DNA of 64,000 bases. Source: Meghimatium bilineatum. Its lineage: Eukaryota > Mollusca > Gastropoda > Stylommatophora > Philomycidae. The stretch covers positions 37,757,129 through 37,821,128 of the forward strand of contig CM067315.1 in NCBI GenBank assembly GCA_034231615.1, in the 5' to 3' direction. Both the position numbers and the translations under genes were made by a program. This document shows positions 44,457 to 54,008 of the stretch, piece after piece (position 1 is the stretch's first letter; each line of letters opens with the position of its first letter). A model generated the notes under the pieces. It was not told the origin of the DNA. It searched no databases and saw nothing but the letters and a program-made list of their open reading frames with translations.

Positions 44457-45790
44457 TTGTTTGTTTGTTTTGCGTTCGCTCCATTGTAACCATCACGGAT
44501 ATCCGTGCGATTTCCGCCGGGAGCGTGATTACGTTGTGCCACCGTTATGCGCCTTGTAGGCCTAGCACATCCGATTTCGGCATGCCTTGACAATTCGGGT
44601 AGGCTACCCTTAGCCTGTGACAGCCTCTATATCTGTCTCTAGGCACGCGTAGTGGCGACTCTTCGCCCAGACTATTTTTGCTCTCGTCTGACTCGCACAA
44701 GGTGTTCCACTGTCTATGAACTTGCCTCGTGTAATTGGACGTGCTGTGCCTGTGCCCATTGGGTACTGAACCGTTTCTCATCCGTGAGCCTGGTTCCTTA
44801 AGGGGAAGAACTCAACAGAGGAGTTGGACCCTGGCTCTTTCGCCCTCTTAGCCGAGGTGTCATTCACCGACATCGTGTACCCCTTGTCAAAGTTCGAGTC
44901 TCACACCACGCGTTTGAGAGCAAGGCGTTCTCGAGCTGAGCGTCCTTGTCCCAATAGCGACTGAGCCCATCAGGTACTGAACCCTTTCTCTCTTCAAGTG
45001 TATTTCCGGTGTAGCAAAACCTGACAGTAGAGTTGGGCCAGGGCTAAATCGTTGTCCCTTTTGTGCCTGAGCCCATCGGGTACGGAACCCTTTCTCTCTG
45101 CAAATGTACTTCCGGTATAGGAAACCTTGACAGTAGAGTTGGGCCAGGACTACCATCGTTGTCCCATTCTTGCCTAAGCCCATCGGGTACAGAACCCTTT
45201 CTCTTCGCGAGCATATTTCCGGTTTAGGAAGGCTCGACATTAGAGTTGGATTAGGTCTTCTTGCTTTACCAAACGCCAATGAATGGGACTGGGTCTCTGC
45301 CTGTAAGGAACACAGGTAACTAGAAGCTCGTCTCGAGCTGACGGAGCTTGTAGTTCCCCTTTTGTAGCGACTTTTCACTTTCTATTTGCAGTTCGCGCTG
45401 CCCTCTAGCGCTGTTCTGCCCTTTCATTGTTTCATTGTACTCGGTATCAAAACTATTTGTCTCTCGCCATGCATCTACCTTTACGTGAATTTTACATTGG
45501 CCGCCCCTCCAATGTTCGGACTGGACTGACTAGCTTCACTGTATGTCGACAGTGTCGCTATATGTGGTGATGCTGGTGGTGTCAGAGATATTGTCTGTCT
45601 CTTGTGACGTCAAATCTCTTTCCATCTGCTACCTCCACATTCTCGGACACGATCCCCAAATGATTTGGCCAGAATCAGCTCGAGCTGCTGTATTTCTGTT
45701 TCCAGGGTGCACCGCGTGGAGGTACATTTGAGATCTTGGTTATCTGCTAACCCTGGGTCCGCCTAGAGCAATGCGTTCCCTTTGCACCCC
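44457..45790 (-). mobile_element. GC-rich retroposon-like element, 1334 bp, 11-bp TSD
   Basis: The insert lies between copies of GACAAGGATGT. Its left end is TTGTTTGTTTGTTTTGCG, so read on the minus strand it ends in an (AAAC)n tail, the signature of a non-LTR-mobilised sequence. It is much GC-richer than its surroundings. Inside are about three clear tandem units of about 106 bp (AGCCCATCGGGTACGGAACC, TTTCTCTCTGCAAATGTAC, AGTAGAGTTGGGCCAGGAC), starting at 44965, 45071 and 45178, and a diverged one at 44754. The antisense frames (163 codons at 44887-45378; 78 at 44545-44781; 77 at 44360-44593) have no recognised domain. A diverged relative is at 61940-62395. Confidence 0.82.
44940..45260. repeat. 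106-bp tandem repeat inside the GC-rich element
   Basis: Three units starting at AGCCCATC (44965, 45071, 45178) share TTTCCGGT(A/T)TAG and GACAGTAGAGTTGGGCC. Divergence of roughly 10-20 percent suggests an old duplication shared by the family. Confidence 0.88.
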
Positions 45791-46309
45791 GACAAGGATG
45801 TATTTTTATCACTCATTTAATATCTACATAAAATATCTTTAAACATATAAAAGGGATGCAAAAACTCAAGAACGGTGGGAACATAATAGACAAACTGATA
45901 TATGCAGTTGATACTGTTATTTTAGCAGAAAGTGAACATAAACTACAAAGACTAATAGATCAAGTCGATAAATCAAATAAAGAACATGGATAAACATCAA
46001 TAATTAAAAAAATGATAATCAGTAAAGTCACAGAAGATTAGGAAGAAAATCATGGAAAAAGAAGAAAACTAATAAAAAGATTCTATCAACACTTGATATG
46101 AAGAAATAACTATTAAAGAAAATAAAGATCAAGCAAATAAAATATTTTGGACACAAAAAAAGACATGATACACGTGGGAGAGTAACAACATCACGACATG
46201 GACAAGTTGCAGTCTAGCATAGTACACCACCAAGACAGGAGACTTAGGATGTTGCAGGTCTGTTGCAACCAACATTCGTTGTGGAAACTGCACTTAATAA
46301 TGATGTTAG

Positions 46310-46405
46310 TCTACATTCACTCATAACGGCATATAACGGTACATAACGGCACATGACGACACATAACGACACATAACGGTACATAGCGGCACATAACGAC
46401 ACATA
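46310..46405. repeat. 10-bp tandem repeat
   Basis: ACATAACGGC/ACATAACGAC is repeated about eight times at the 3' edge of the LINE relic. Confidence 0.88.
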
Positions 46406-46544
46406 CAATTTTAAATATTCCGAAGCATTGACAGTGAGTCTGACAATATTACCGCCTTAGTAAATATGAGTCCTAGAGAACCACGTAAGGGTTGCAGCTT
46501 GACCGTTGGCAGACATAGAGGACCTAACTGCCAAGCGTAAACAG

Positions 46545-46690
46545 GCCTTCATTCGATATGTTTTTAATTATTGTCTGGCTATTCATTGGACACTATTTAT
46601 TTAATCGGAGACAGTCGCCACAAATAACCAAAGCCGATTAACTAAACTCAGGGCAATATTCACAACCGGCCTTCTAGGTCATAAGTTCAC
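46545..46690. mobile_element. foldback family F, single-arm copy
   Basis: CCTTCATTCGATATG, TTATTGTCTGGCTATTCATT, GGACACTATTTATTTAATCG and GCCACAAATAACCAAAGCCG match 11115-11215 with divergence. Confidence 0.5.
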
Positions 46691-47035
46691 AGGTTTGATA
46701 ATTAGTTCACATAGTTTTAAATGGTAACTAAATTGGGAATACAAATAGATTGTAAGTAAATTGGAGATTATAAAAAAAATAACTAAAATCATTAGCAAAG
46801 AAGGAATAAAAATAATGTAAAAGATTCATACTTGAAGATGAAATGGTTGTAAACGATCATAAACCTGCGGTTAAAAGCAATTAAAACTGATAGCTTGAAG
46901 ATGAAATACGAGATTTTACTGATATATTTCTGTAGCATGTTAATCCTGTCAATGTCATAAACTGTGGAGATGTTGCAATTATATGAAACCAAATATAAAC
47001 ATAATATGCTAGACTTAAGTGTTCCTTAAATATGT
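46691..47035. other. no recognisable feature
   Basis: AT-rich DNA. Confidence 0.5.
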
Positions 47036-47039
47036 ATAG

Positions 47040-47170
47040 CAATTCGTATGTATGTTTGTATATGCATGCGTGTGTGTGTGCGTATGTATGTTTGTATATG
47101 CATGCGTGTGTAAGTGTGTGCGTATGTATGTTTGTATATGCGTGCGTGTGTAAGTGTGTTCGTATGTATA
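47040..47170. repeat. 40-bp GT-rich minisatellite, 3 copies
   Basis: CGTATGTATGTTTGTATATG plus CATGCGTGTGTAAGTGTGTG. Confidence 0.93.
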
Positions 47171-47204
47171 TATAAGAATATATATTAAGAAGTGTTATTA
47201 TTTG

Positions 47205-47592
47205 TAACAGGCTTTCTCATTTCACTAACTTGTAACATACTTTCTCATTTCACTAACTTGTAACATACTTTCTCATTTCACTAACTTGTAACATACTTTC
47301 TCATTTCACTAACTTGTAACAGACTTTCTCATTTTACTAACTTGTAACAGGCCATCTCTTCTCACTGACATGTAAGCGACCTTCTAATAACATTAAAATG
47401 TAAGATAACTCAACTCACTAACATGTAAGAAACATCATTACACTGATATGTAAGAGAACTTCTCATCACTAACATGTAAGAGAACTTCTGATCTCCCTAA
47501 CTTGTAAGAATACTTCTCATCTCACTAACATGTAAGAGACCTTCTCATTTCACTAGCATGTAAGAGAACTTTTCACTAGCATGTAATAATAT
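47205..47592. repeat. 28-bp minisatellite, homogeneous left and decayed right
   Basis: TTGTAACATACTTTCTCATT plus TCACTAAC is repeated regularly to about 47345, then becomes ACATGTAAGAGAACTTCTCA-type variants. Confidence 0.92.
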
Positions 47593-47820
47593 GTATTAGA
47601 ACACTATGACCTCGAATCATCATCATCATCATCATGTGCTATGCTGGATGGAGAAGGAGATCGGTGACTTACACCAATGTTTCTTAACTTTTATGACACC
47701 GTGGTCCGGTTAAAAAATGTTATATTATCAGTGTAGGCCCGAAATAATTCTTTATACTCATATATAACTATAAAATTCTAGGGGAACTCTCGTGGTTCGA
47801 ACAAGTTGAGACAAACTGCC
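47593..47820. other. no recognisable feature; (CAT)n at 47618
   Basis: Short trinucleotide run ATCATCATCATCATC, otherwise unassigned. Confidence 0.5.
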
Positions 47821-47821
47821 T

Positions 47822-47950
47822 GGAAAAACAATATTAGAGGAAAAACAATATTAGAGGAAAAACAATATTAGAGTAAAAACAATATTAGAGGAAAAACAAT
47901 ATTAGAGGAAAAACAATATTAGAGGAAAAACAATATTAGAGTAAAAACTC
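47822..47950. repeat. 17-bp minisatellite, 7 copies
   Basis: GGAAAAACAATATTAGA with two GTAAAAAC variants. Confidence 0.95.
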
Positions 47951-48057
47951 GTCTAACGTCAGCATTAGTTAGAAAACATAGTCAAGTTTATAGAATAGAG
48001 AAATGTGTAAATATAGATAGTTTCTAGACTGTCGGCAGTAGAACAAAATAACAGTCA

Positions 48058-49600
48058 CGTTTATAGAAGAGGCAAAGCTACAGACATAGACACAGTCTAG
48101 ACAGACGGAGGTAGAGGAACAAAATAGTTATGTTTATAGAAGAGGCAAAGCTACAGACATAGACACAGTCTAGACAGACGGAGGTAGAGGAACAAAATAG
48201 TTATGTTTATAGAAGAGGCAAAGCTACAGACATAGACACAGTCTAGACAGACGGAGGTAGAGGAACAAAATAGTTATGTTTATAGAAGAAGCAAAGCTAC
48301 AGACATAGGCACAGTCTAGACAGACGGAGGTAGAGGAACAAAATAGTTATGTTTATAGAAGAAGCAAAGCTACAGACATAGACACAGTCTAGACAGACGG
48401 AGGTAGAGGAACAAAATAGTTATGTCTATAGAAGAGGCAAAGCTACAGACATAGACACAGTCTAGACAGACGGAGGTAGAGGAACAAAATAGTTATGTTT
48501 ATAGAAGAGGCAAAGCTACAGACATAGACACAGTCTAGACAGACGGAGGTAGAGGAACAAAATAGTTATGTTTATAGAAGAAGCAAAGCTACAGACATAG
48601 ACACAGTCTAGACAGACGGAGGTAGAGGAACAAAATAGTTATGTTTATAGAAGAGGCAAAGCTACAGACATAGACACAGTCTATACAGACGGAGGTAGAG
48701 GAACAAAATAGTTATGTTTATAGAAGAAGCAAAGCTACAGACATAGACACAGTCTAGACAGACGGAGGTAGAGGAACAAAATAGTTATGTTTATAGAAGA
48801 GGCAAAGCTACAGACATAGACACAGTCTAGACAGACGGAGGTAGAGGAACAAAATAGTTATGTTTATAGAAGAAGCAAAGCTACAGACATAGACACAGTC
48901 TAGACAGACGGAGGTAGAGGAACAAAATAGTTATGTTTATAGAAGAGGCAAAGCTACAGACATAGACACAGTCTAGACAGACGGAGGTAGAGGAACAAAA
49001 TAGTTATGTTTATAGAAGAAGCAAAGCTACAGACATAGACACAGTCTAGACAGACGGAGGTAGAGGAACAAAATAGTTATGTTTATAGAAGAGGCAAAGC
49101 TACAGACATAGACACAGTCTAGACAGACGGAGGTAGAGGAACAAAATAGTTATGTTTATAGAAGAAGCAAAGCTACAGACATAGACACAGTCTAGACAGA
49201 CGGAGGTAGAGGAACAAAATAGTTATGTTTATAGAAGAGGCAAAGCTACAGACATAGACACAGTCTAGACAGACGGAGGTAGAGGAACAAAATAGTTATG
49301 TTTATAGAAGAAGCAAAGCTACAGACATAGACACAGTCTAGACAGACGGAGGTAGAGGAACAAAATAGTTATGTTTATAGAAGAGGCAAAGCTACAGACA
49401 TAGACACAGTCTAGACAGACGGAGGTAGAGGAACAAAATAGTTATGTTTATAGAAGAGGCAAAGCTACAGACATAGACACAGTCTAGACAGACGGAGGTA
49501 GAGGAGCAAAATAGTTATGTTTATAGAAGAGGCAAAGCTACAGACATAGACACAGTCTAGACAGACGGAGGTAGAGGAACAAAATAGTTATATTTACAGA
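48058..49600. repeat. 73-bp satellite array, 21 copies, with dimer alternation
   Basis: The unit runs GAAGAGGCAAAGCTACAGAC, ATAGACACAGTCTAGACAGA, CGGAGGTAGAGGAACAAAAT, AGTTATGTTTATA, 73 bp. The only common difference is GAAGAGG versus GAAGAAG, which alternates strictly for about seven pairs between 48504 and 49380. Confidence 0.98.
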
Positions 49601-49704
49601 AATGGCAAAGCTACAGAAACAGGAACATTCTAGACGGACCAAAGTAGAAGAAGAATATGATGAAGAAATATGTTCGTTGAATTTCTTCCTAGCAATCAAT
49701 CACC

Positions 49705-49880
49705 ATTATCCTCTGCCTAAGACGGATGTATCGGACCATTTACGCAAATACAACGGCACCACAACGCATTTCCATTCTCTGGACTACATTCTGCTAAAAA
49801 TCTAGTAGGAATATGTCTCCTGAAAAAGGAGATATCCAGCGGGAGTTTGAGAATGAACGATGAAGAAGAAGAAGGATATT
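49705..49880 (+). mobile_element. SINE-B2 copy
   Basis: CTAAGACGGATGTATCGGAC, CGCAAATACAACGGCACCAC, CTGGACTACATTCTGC, CAGCGGGAGTTTGAGAATGA and a GAAGAAGAAGAAGG tail match the family. Confidence 0.87.
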
Positions 49881-49982
49881 TTCTTTGGAGAGCAGAAATC
49901 AATATTATATTAAAATTTCATGTGTTATAGTAACCATTCATGATATTACTAATAAATTGTGGAATACAATCAAATATAATTA

Positions 49983-50490
49983 AACGTTAAAGACTAAACA
50001 TGAGTCGCGACCCCATAAAATATAAATTTACGTCAAAGACTAAACATGAGTCGCGACCCCATAAAATATAAATTTACGTCAAAGACTAAACATGAGTCGC
50101 GACCCCATAAAATATAAATTTACGTCAAAGACTAAACATGAGTCGCGACCCCATAAAATATAAATTTACGTTAAAGACTAAACATAAGTTCATTCATTCA
50201 TTTTCCTTTTGCGCTGAAGTTAGCGCATAGGGCAGAGGTCAGATCTCTCCAATTATGTCAGTTCAAAGCTATTCTGTGCAGTTCTTGAATAGTATGGATA
50301 TTGATTGTTTTACTTTCGCTAAGTATTGTTCTTCTGAGTGTTTCTTTTGGTCTACCCCTGGCTCTTTTGTCTGTAGGTATCCATATAAGAGATTGGTGGT
50401 GTATTCTGTTGATGTCTGCGCGTAGGACATACATGAGTTGCGACCCCATAAAATATAACTATACATCAAAGACTAAATAATATTCGCGAC
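49983..50490. repeat. 46-bp minisatellite split by a LINE
   Basis: AAGACTAAACATGAGTCGCG plus ACCCCATAAAATATAAATTT and ACGTCA. Four copies lie to the left of 50188 and one to the right of 50430. Confidence 0.95.
50188..50430 (-). pseudogene. LINE C-terminal fragment with tail, inserted in the 46-bp array
   Basis: The antisense frame reads LRADINRIHHQSLIWIPTDK, RARGRPKETLRRTILSESKT, IHTIQELHRIALN, and in the next frame NWRDLTSALCAT-like text, the classic GRPKxTWRRT...WRxxVxALCA end of a LINE. It has a tail of (ATGA)-type units at 50191-50205. ACAT may be its short TSD. It is 5'-truncated, about 240 bp. Confidence 0.82.
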
Positions 50491-50499
50491 CCAAACTGG

Positions 50500-51170
50500 G
50501 GGGGGGGGGGGTCAAGATAGGATTTCTGTGCGGTCGTCGGCTGAAAGAGTCAACTAATCAATTATGGCTCTTAAAATAAATTTTACTTTTCCATCGTAAA
50601 TATGAGTAATTTTATATTTTGTATTCTTAGTGGAAACACTGAAGTATGTGGAAACTAAAACAGGAAATAGAAGGGGCCTAAATGTTGACAATGACATGAA
50701 ATTAACATTGACGGTAATTCAATTATACATTTAGTTGACAAGTTACCATATTTACATATTCATCGCCGTACCTATCACAATACGTTAAGTTATATTGAAT
50801 AATATTAAACTGAAAAATATATTTCCGAATATTTTTTTAACATATTAAAATTTTTTTTTTTTTAAATTGAATCGAAGTTGTATGTCATTTTATTTCTATA
50901 AGTGTAGCCGTGACTGGAGAAAGACTGGCAACCCTGTGTCTTATAAAATTCGTTCCTTTATGAAATGTTTGAGGCAACATTCTAGTACCAGCCAGTTCAC
51001 AGCTGTTCAATATTTGAAATAGAATGGATTGACAACAACATTGATTTGTTTTGGTTCATACAGCATCGCTTATAGTGAAAAAAAAACCTTATTTTTGCTG
51101 GTGTGACGAAAACATAAATTTACATGACAAGATCCCCTCGTTCTCGCGAGCTCTAGATTTAGGAAGCCTG
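50500..51170. other. no recognisable feature; G-run at 50500
   Basis: A run of about twelve G at 50500-50511 at the edge of the 46-bp array, then AT-rich DNA. Confidence 0.5.
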
Positions 51171-51179
51171 GTATATACC

Positions 51180-51642
51180 CAGTGCAGGATTTACGCATAA
51201 GCTACAACAAGCTTTAGCTTAGGGCCCCCACTTTCTTAACCCTCAAGATGTCCGAAAATCATATTTGGCACTGACATATAATCTAGACTTATAAAGGGCC
51301 CCATATGTCAAATAGCTTAGGGCCCCCACTTTCTTAACCCTCAAGATGTCCGAAAATCATATTTGGCACTGACATATAATCTAGACTTATAAAGGGCCCC
51401 ATATGTCAAATAGCTTAGGGCCCCCACTTTCTTAACCCTCAAGATGTCCGAAAATCATATTTGGCACTGACATATAATCTAGACTTATAAAGGGCCCCAT
51501 ATGTCAAATAGCTTAGGGCCCCCACTTTCTTAACCCTCAAGATGTCCGAAAATCATATTTGGCACTGACATATAATATGGATGTATAAAGGGCCCCATAT
51601 CTCAAATAGCTTAGGGCCTTATCGAGTCTAAATCAGGCCCTG
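51180..51642. mobile_element. hAT-type MITE with 8-bp TSD and 98-bp internal expansion
   Basis: Left terminus CAGTGCAGGATTTACGC and right terminus (reversed) CAGGGCCTGATTTAGACTC form terminal inverted repeats. TATATACC flanks at 51172-51179 and 51643-51650, the 8-bp TSD expected of hAT elements. No coding capacity. The interior contains four 98-bp repeats. Confidence 0.9.
51221..51612. repeat. 98-bp minisatellite, 4 copies, inside the MITE
   Basis: Copies start at AGGGCCCCCACTTTCTTAAC (51221, 51319, 51417, 51515). The first three are identical as far as I can see and the last differs by a few bases. Confidence 0.97.
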
Positions 51643-51817
51643 TATATACCATGTAAAATTTGTTGCCAAATGTATGCTTGAGTGTTGTAGGACGATATTT
51701 AATTAAAATTTAAAAAAGGTTATTAATTGGTCTCCTGTAGGTTTGGATATTGCAATATTGTACCATTTTTTTCTTCCTTATAACTAATTAACTGTCAAAT
51801 ACTGCATTTTTCCCTTT

Positions 51818-51985
51818 AAGGAGTTGCATGGATGTATTTTGTAGCTGTGTGATAAAGTTAAGGAGTTGCATGGATGTATTTTGTAGCTGTGTGATAAAGT
51901 TAAGGAGTTGCATGGATGTATTTTGTAGCTGTGTGATAAAGTTAAGGAGTTGCATGGATGTATTTTGTAGCTGTGTGATAAAGGC
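51818..51985. repeat. 42-bp minisatellite, 4 copies, inside SINE-C
   Basis: AAGGAGTTGCATGGATGTAT plus TTTGTAGCTGTGTGATAAAG and TT is repeated four times without visible change. The reference copy has it once. Confidence 0.97.
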
Positions 51986-52066
51986 CGCATGCTCTTGCTG
52001 TCGCCACGTCATGTACAGGATGAGTTTTTAAATTTACCCTCTGACAGAAAAAAATCAGTCCTTATC

Positions 52067-52345
52067 GTGGAACTTCTTCTTCTTCTTCTGCGTTTGCTCT
52101 CAAACTCCTGAAGATTAGCAGGATGTAGTCCGGAGAACGGAATGCGCTGTGTCATAGTTTACAGCATTGCTGCGATATCTGCGCCTTTCGGCCTGACACA
52201 TCCGACTTCAGCATGGCTTTAGGTCACTGACCCTATATGGGATGGGCCAGCCAACATCATCCCATAACCTCCTTAGTCGCCTTTTACGACATGCGTGGAA
52301 AGTAAACAGTGTTGCTATTCTTTGCTCCCCGGCAACACCACGGGT
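52067..52345 (-). mobile_element. SINE-B1 copy, antisense, inside SINE-C
   Basis: CTTCTTCTTCTTCTTCTGCG is the reversed tail. TAGCAGGATGTAGTCCGGAG, CATCCGACTTCAGCATGGCT, CATAACCTCCTTAGTCGCC and CGGCAACACCACGGGTG are the reversed body and 5' end. The TSD is unclear (AACT versus TACT at the edges). Confidence 0.9.
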
Positions 52346-52380
52346 GTACTCTAGACCTCACTAGTGTGAGATAAACAACT

Positions 52381-53095
52381 AATTAACATTTCATAAAATC
52401 TTCCATAAGACCTTCCATAAATGTGTCCATGTAATTATCCATAAAAATCTGCTAAAAACTCTGTCATAGTCTTTCCTAAAATTTTCGGTAAAATATTTCA
52501 CAAAATCTTCCATAAAATAAATGTTTTAATGTATTAATGCACATTAGAACATTTTTTTTCAATGGTGCTATTTGAAGCCAAACTCATTTACGATGTAACT
52601 TCCCTCAATACCTATCTCTCAATCTCTATCTCAGTAAATCTCTCTTTCTCTCTCTCTCTCTCTCCTACAGATACACATATACACACACACACTATGTTTG
52701 AATTGTTTTTGTTTAGCATACAGCTTCATCGACTACGCTGATTCTGTTGATGTATGCACCGTGTTGCACATATGCGCACAATCCTGCATAATTCGTGTGT
52801 AACAGCACTCGCGCTTGTCTACAATTATCCCTAACTTTATGCGTGTGGATAGATAATATATGTGTGTTTGTGTGTTCGTGTGTATGTGAGTGTGTTTGTT
52901 GAAATAGAATTAAAATACACATATATACACAGCTGCATTTAAATATGATATATTCTCATATTGTTAAAAATAGACCAGATGGATGTATCACGTCATCAGT
53001 AATGTAAAACTACAGAAACGCCGAATGAGCACTCAACCAGATAGTTTGACATACCATGTTATTGACATTAACAAAACTGAAAGCATCCATGTATG
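52381..53095. other. unassigned; TC and CA microsatellites at 52640-52695
   Basis: A short degenerate repeat of CATAAAATCTTCC lies near 52390-52520. (TC)n at 52643-52665 and (CA)n at 52680-52692. No genes. Confidence 0.5.
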
Positions 53096-53099
53096 TATG

Positions 53100-53545
53100 T
53101 TCATCCATCACAAGTGATGATGATCATTTTTTTGCATCCACTTTTGAAAATTCAGTTAGAATTATGACAATGCATAATAGTTCGTAGATGGCTAATGAGC
53201 CCTATTCGAGCTGTAAATGTTCCTGGACAGTTCGGACATGGAATGACGACTGCATGCGGATTTTGGTGTATCCGTGACTTTCTAGCTACACTCCGCTGTT
53301 GGGCTGTAGCATTTCTTCTCTTTTCACAAGCTGATGCGCTCTTTTTGATTGTAGAGCGCCATGTAGATCTATTTTGTGCAAGTTCTTCCAATGTATCTTG
53401 GTCTATTTCAAACGCTTTCAGTGAGGTCTCTAACGAGTCCTTGTAGCGCTTCGTTTGGCCACCTTGAGATAGTTTACCCTTCTCCAGCTCATCATAGAGA
53501 AGTATCTTTAGCAGACGATGGTCTGGCATATGCACCAAATGACCT
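53100..53545 (-). pseudogene. LINE C terminus with C2H2 zinc finger
   Basis: A 128-codon antisense frame: VHMPDHRLLKILLYDELEKG, KLSQGGQTKRYKDSLETSLK, AFEIDQDTLEELAQNRSTWR, STIKKSASACEKRRNATAQQ, then the zinc finger CPNCPGTFTARIGLISHLRT with a final H-x-H. This GHxxRMxDxRxPKxxLYGEL...GGQxKRxKD...WR...C-x2-C...H tail is the standard C terminus of a widespread LINE group. No stop or frameshift is visible in this part, but nothing upstream of it remains. Fragments of the same family are at 14940-15055 and 40632-40800. Confidence 0.87.
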
Positions 53546-53711
53546 GCCCAACAAATCTATAATGTGAAACTAAAGCGTTGAATGAGCACTCAAACAGATA
53601 GTTTGACATTCCTTCTATTGATAGTAACAACACTGGAAGAACATACACTATCGCCAACTCGAGAATTACATCATTTTTTTACAGTCATTAAAGACATGTA
53701 AAATACATGAC

Positions 53712-53882
53712 ATCCCAGCGAAGACGGATGTGTCTGGCCATTGGCGCAAATAAAACGGCAACACAACGAATTTTCGTTCTCTGGACTACATCCTGTTGGA
53801 AATCAATTAGGACCATGGTCCCGCTGCAAGGGAGATCCAGCGGGAGTTTGAGAATGAACGCAGACGAAGAAGCAGAAATAGA
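53712..53882 (+). mobile_element. SINE-B2 copy
   Basis: CAGCGAAGACGGATGTGTCT, GGCGCAAATAAAACGGCAAC, TCTCTGGACTACATCCTG, GAGAATGAACGCAGACGAAG match the family. Confidence 0.88.
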
Positions 53883-54008
53883 GGACACAAATTAGGAAAT
53901 AAATGTTTCACAAAATTGAACTGTTTAAAGGAAAGTTTCATATATCCACATTTGTATAAATATTTTCGAAGATATTAGTGGTGTTTGTATGTGTTTGTAT
54001 TATCATCA

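Larger units (their letters stand above)
44370..46320 (+). pseudogene. LINE reverse transcriptase relic split by a 1.33-kb insertion
   Basis: Left part (44370-44456): YWKQTASIMYENSNSPYIEI, KR, then, with a frame change, RIRQGC. Right part (from 45791): RQGCIFITHLIST (RQGCxLSPxLFNxY), KLKNGGNIIDKLIYAVDTVI, LAESEHKLQRLIDQVDKSNK, EHG. The YADD catalytic box reads YAVD. After an internal deletion near 46010 come STLDMKK, IKIKQIKYFGHKKRHDTRGR and a decayed C terminus similar to 35940-36245. The insertion duplicated GACAAGGATGT, the RQGC codons, at 44446-44456 and 45791-45801. Confidence 0.85.
51778..52380 (-). mobile_element. SINE-C copy, antisense, expanded and split
   Basis: Left end AACTGTCAAATACTGCATTT, then GGAGTTGCATGGATGTATTT and TGTAGCTGTGTGATAAAG four times, GCATGCTCTTGCTGTCGCCA, CAGTCCTTATCG, then SINE-B1 (52067-52345), then TACTCTAGACCTCACTAGTG. 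The intact copy at 43620-43835 shows that the two outer pieces were contiguous. Confidence 0.85.

Noticed and set aside
44887-45378. 163-codon ORF as a host gene
   Set aside because: It is inside a TSD-bounded repeat element and covers its 106-bp tandem units in shifting frames; no domain is seen.
53152-53538. Host zinc-finger protein
   Set aside because: The C2H2 motif belongs to the well-known C-terminal tail of a LINE, and two more fragments of the same tail are in the window.
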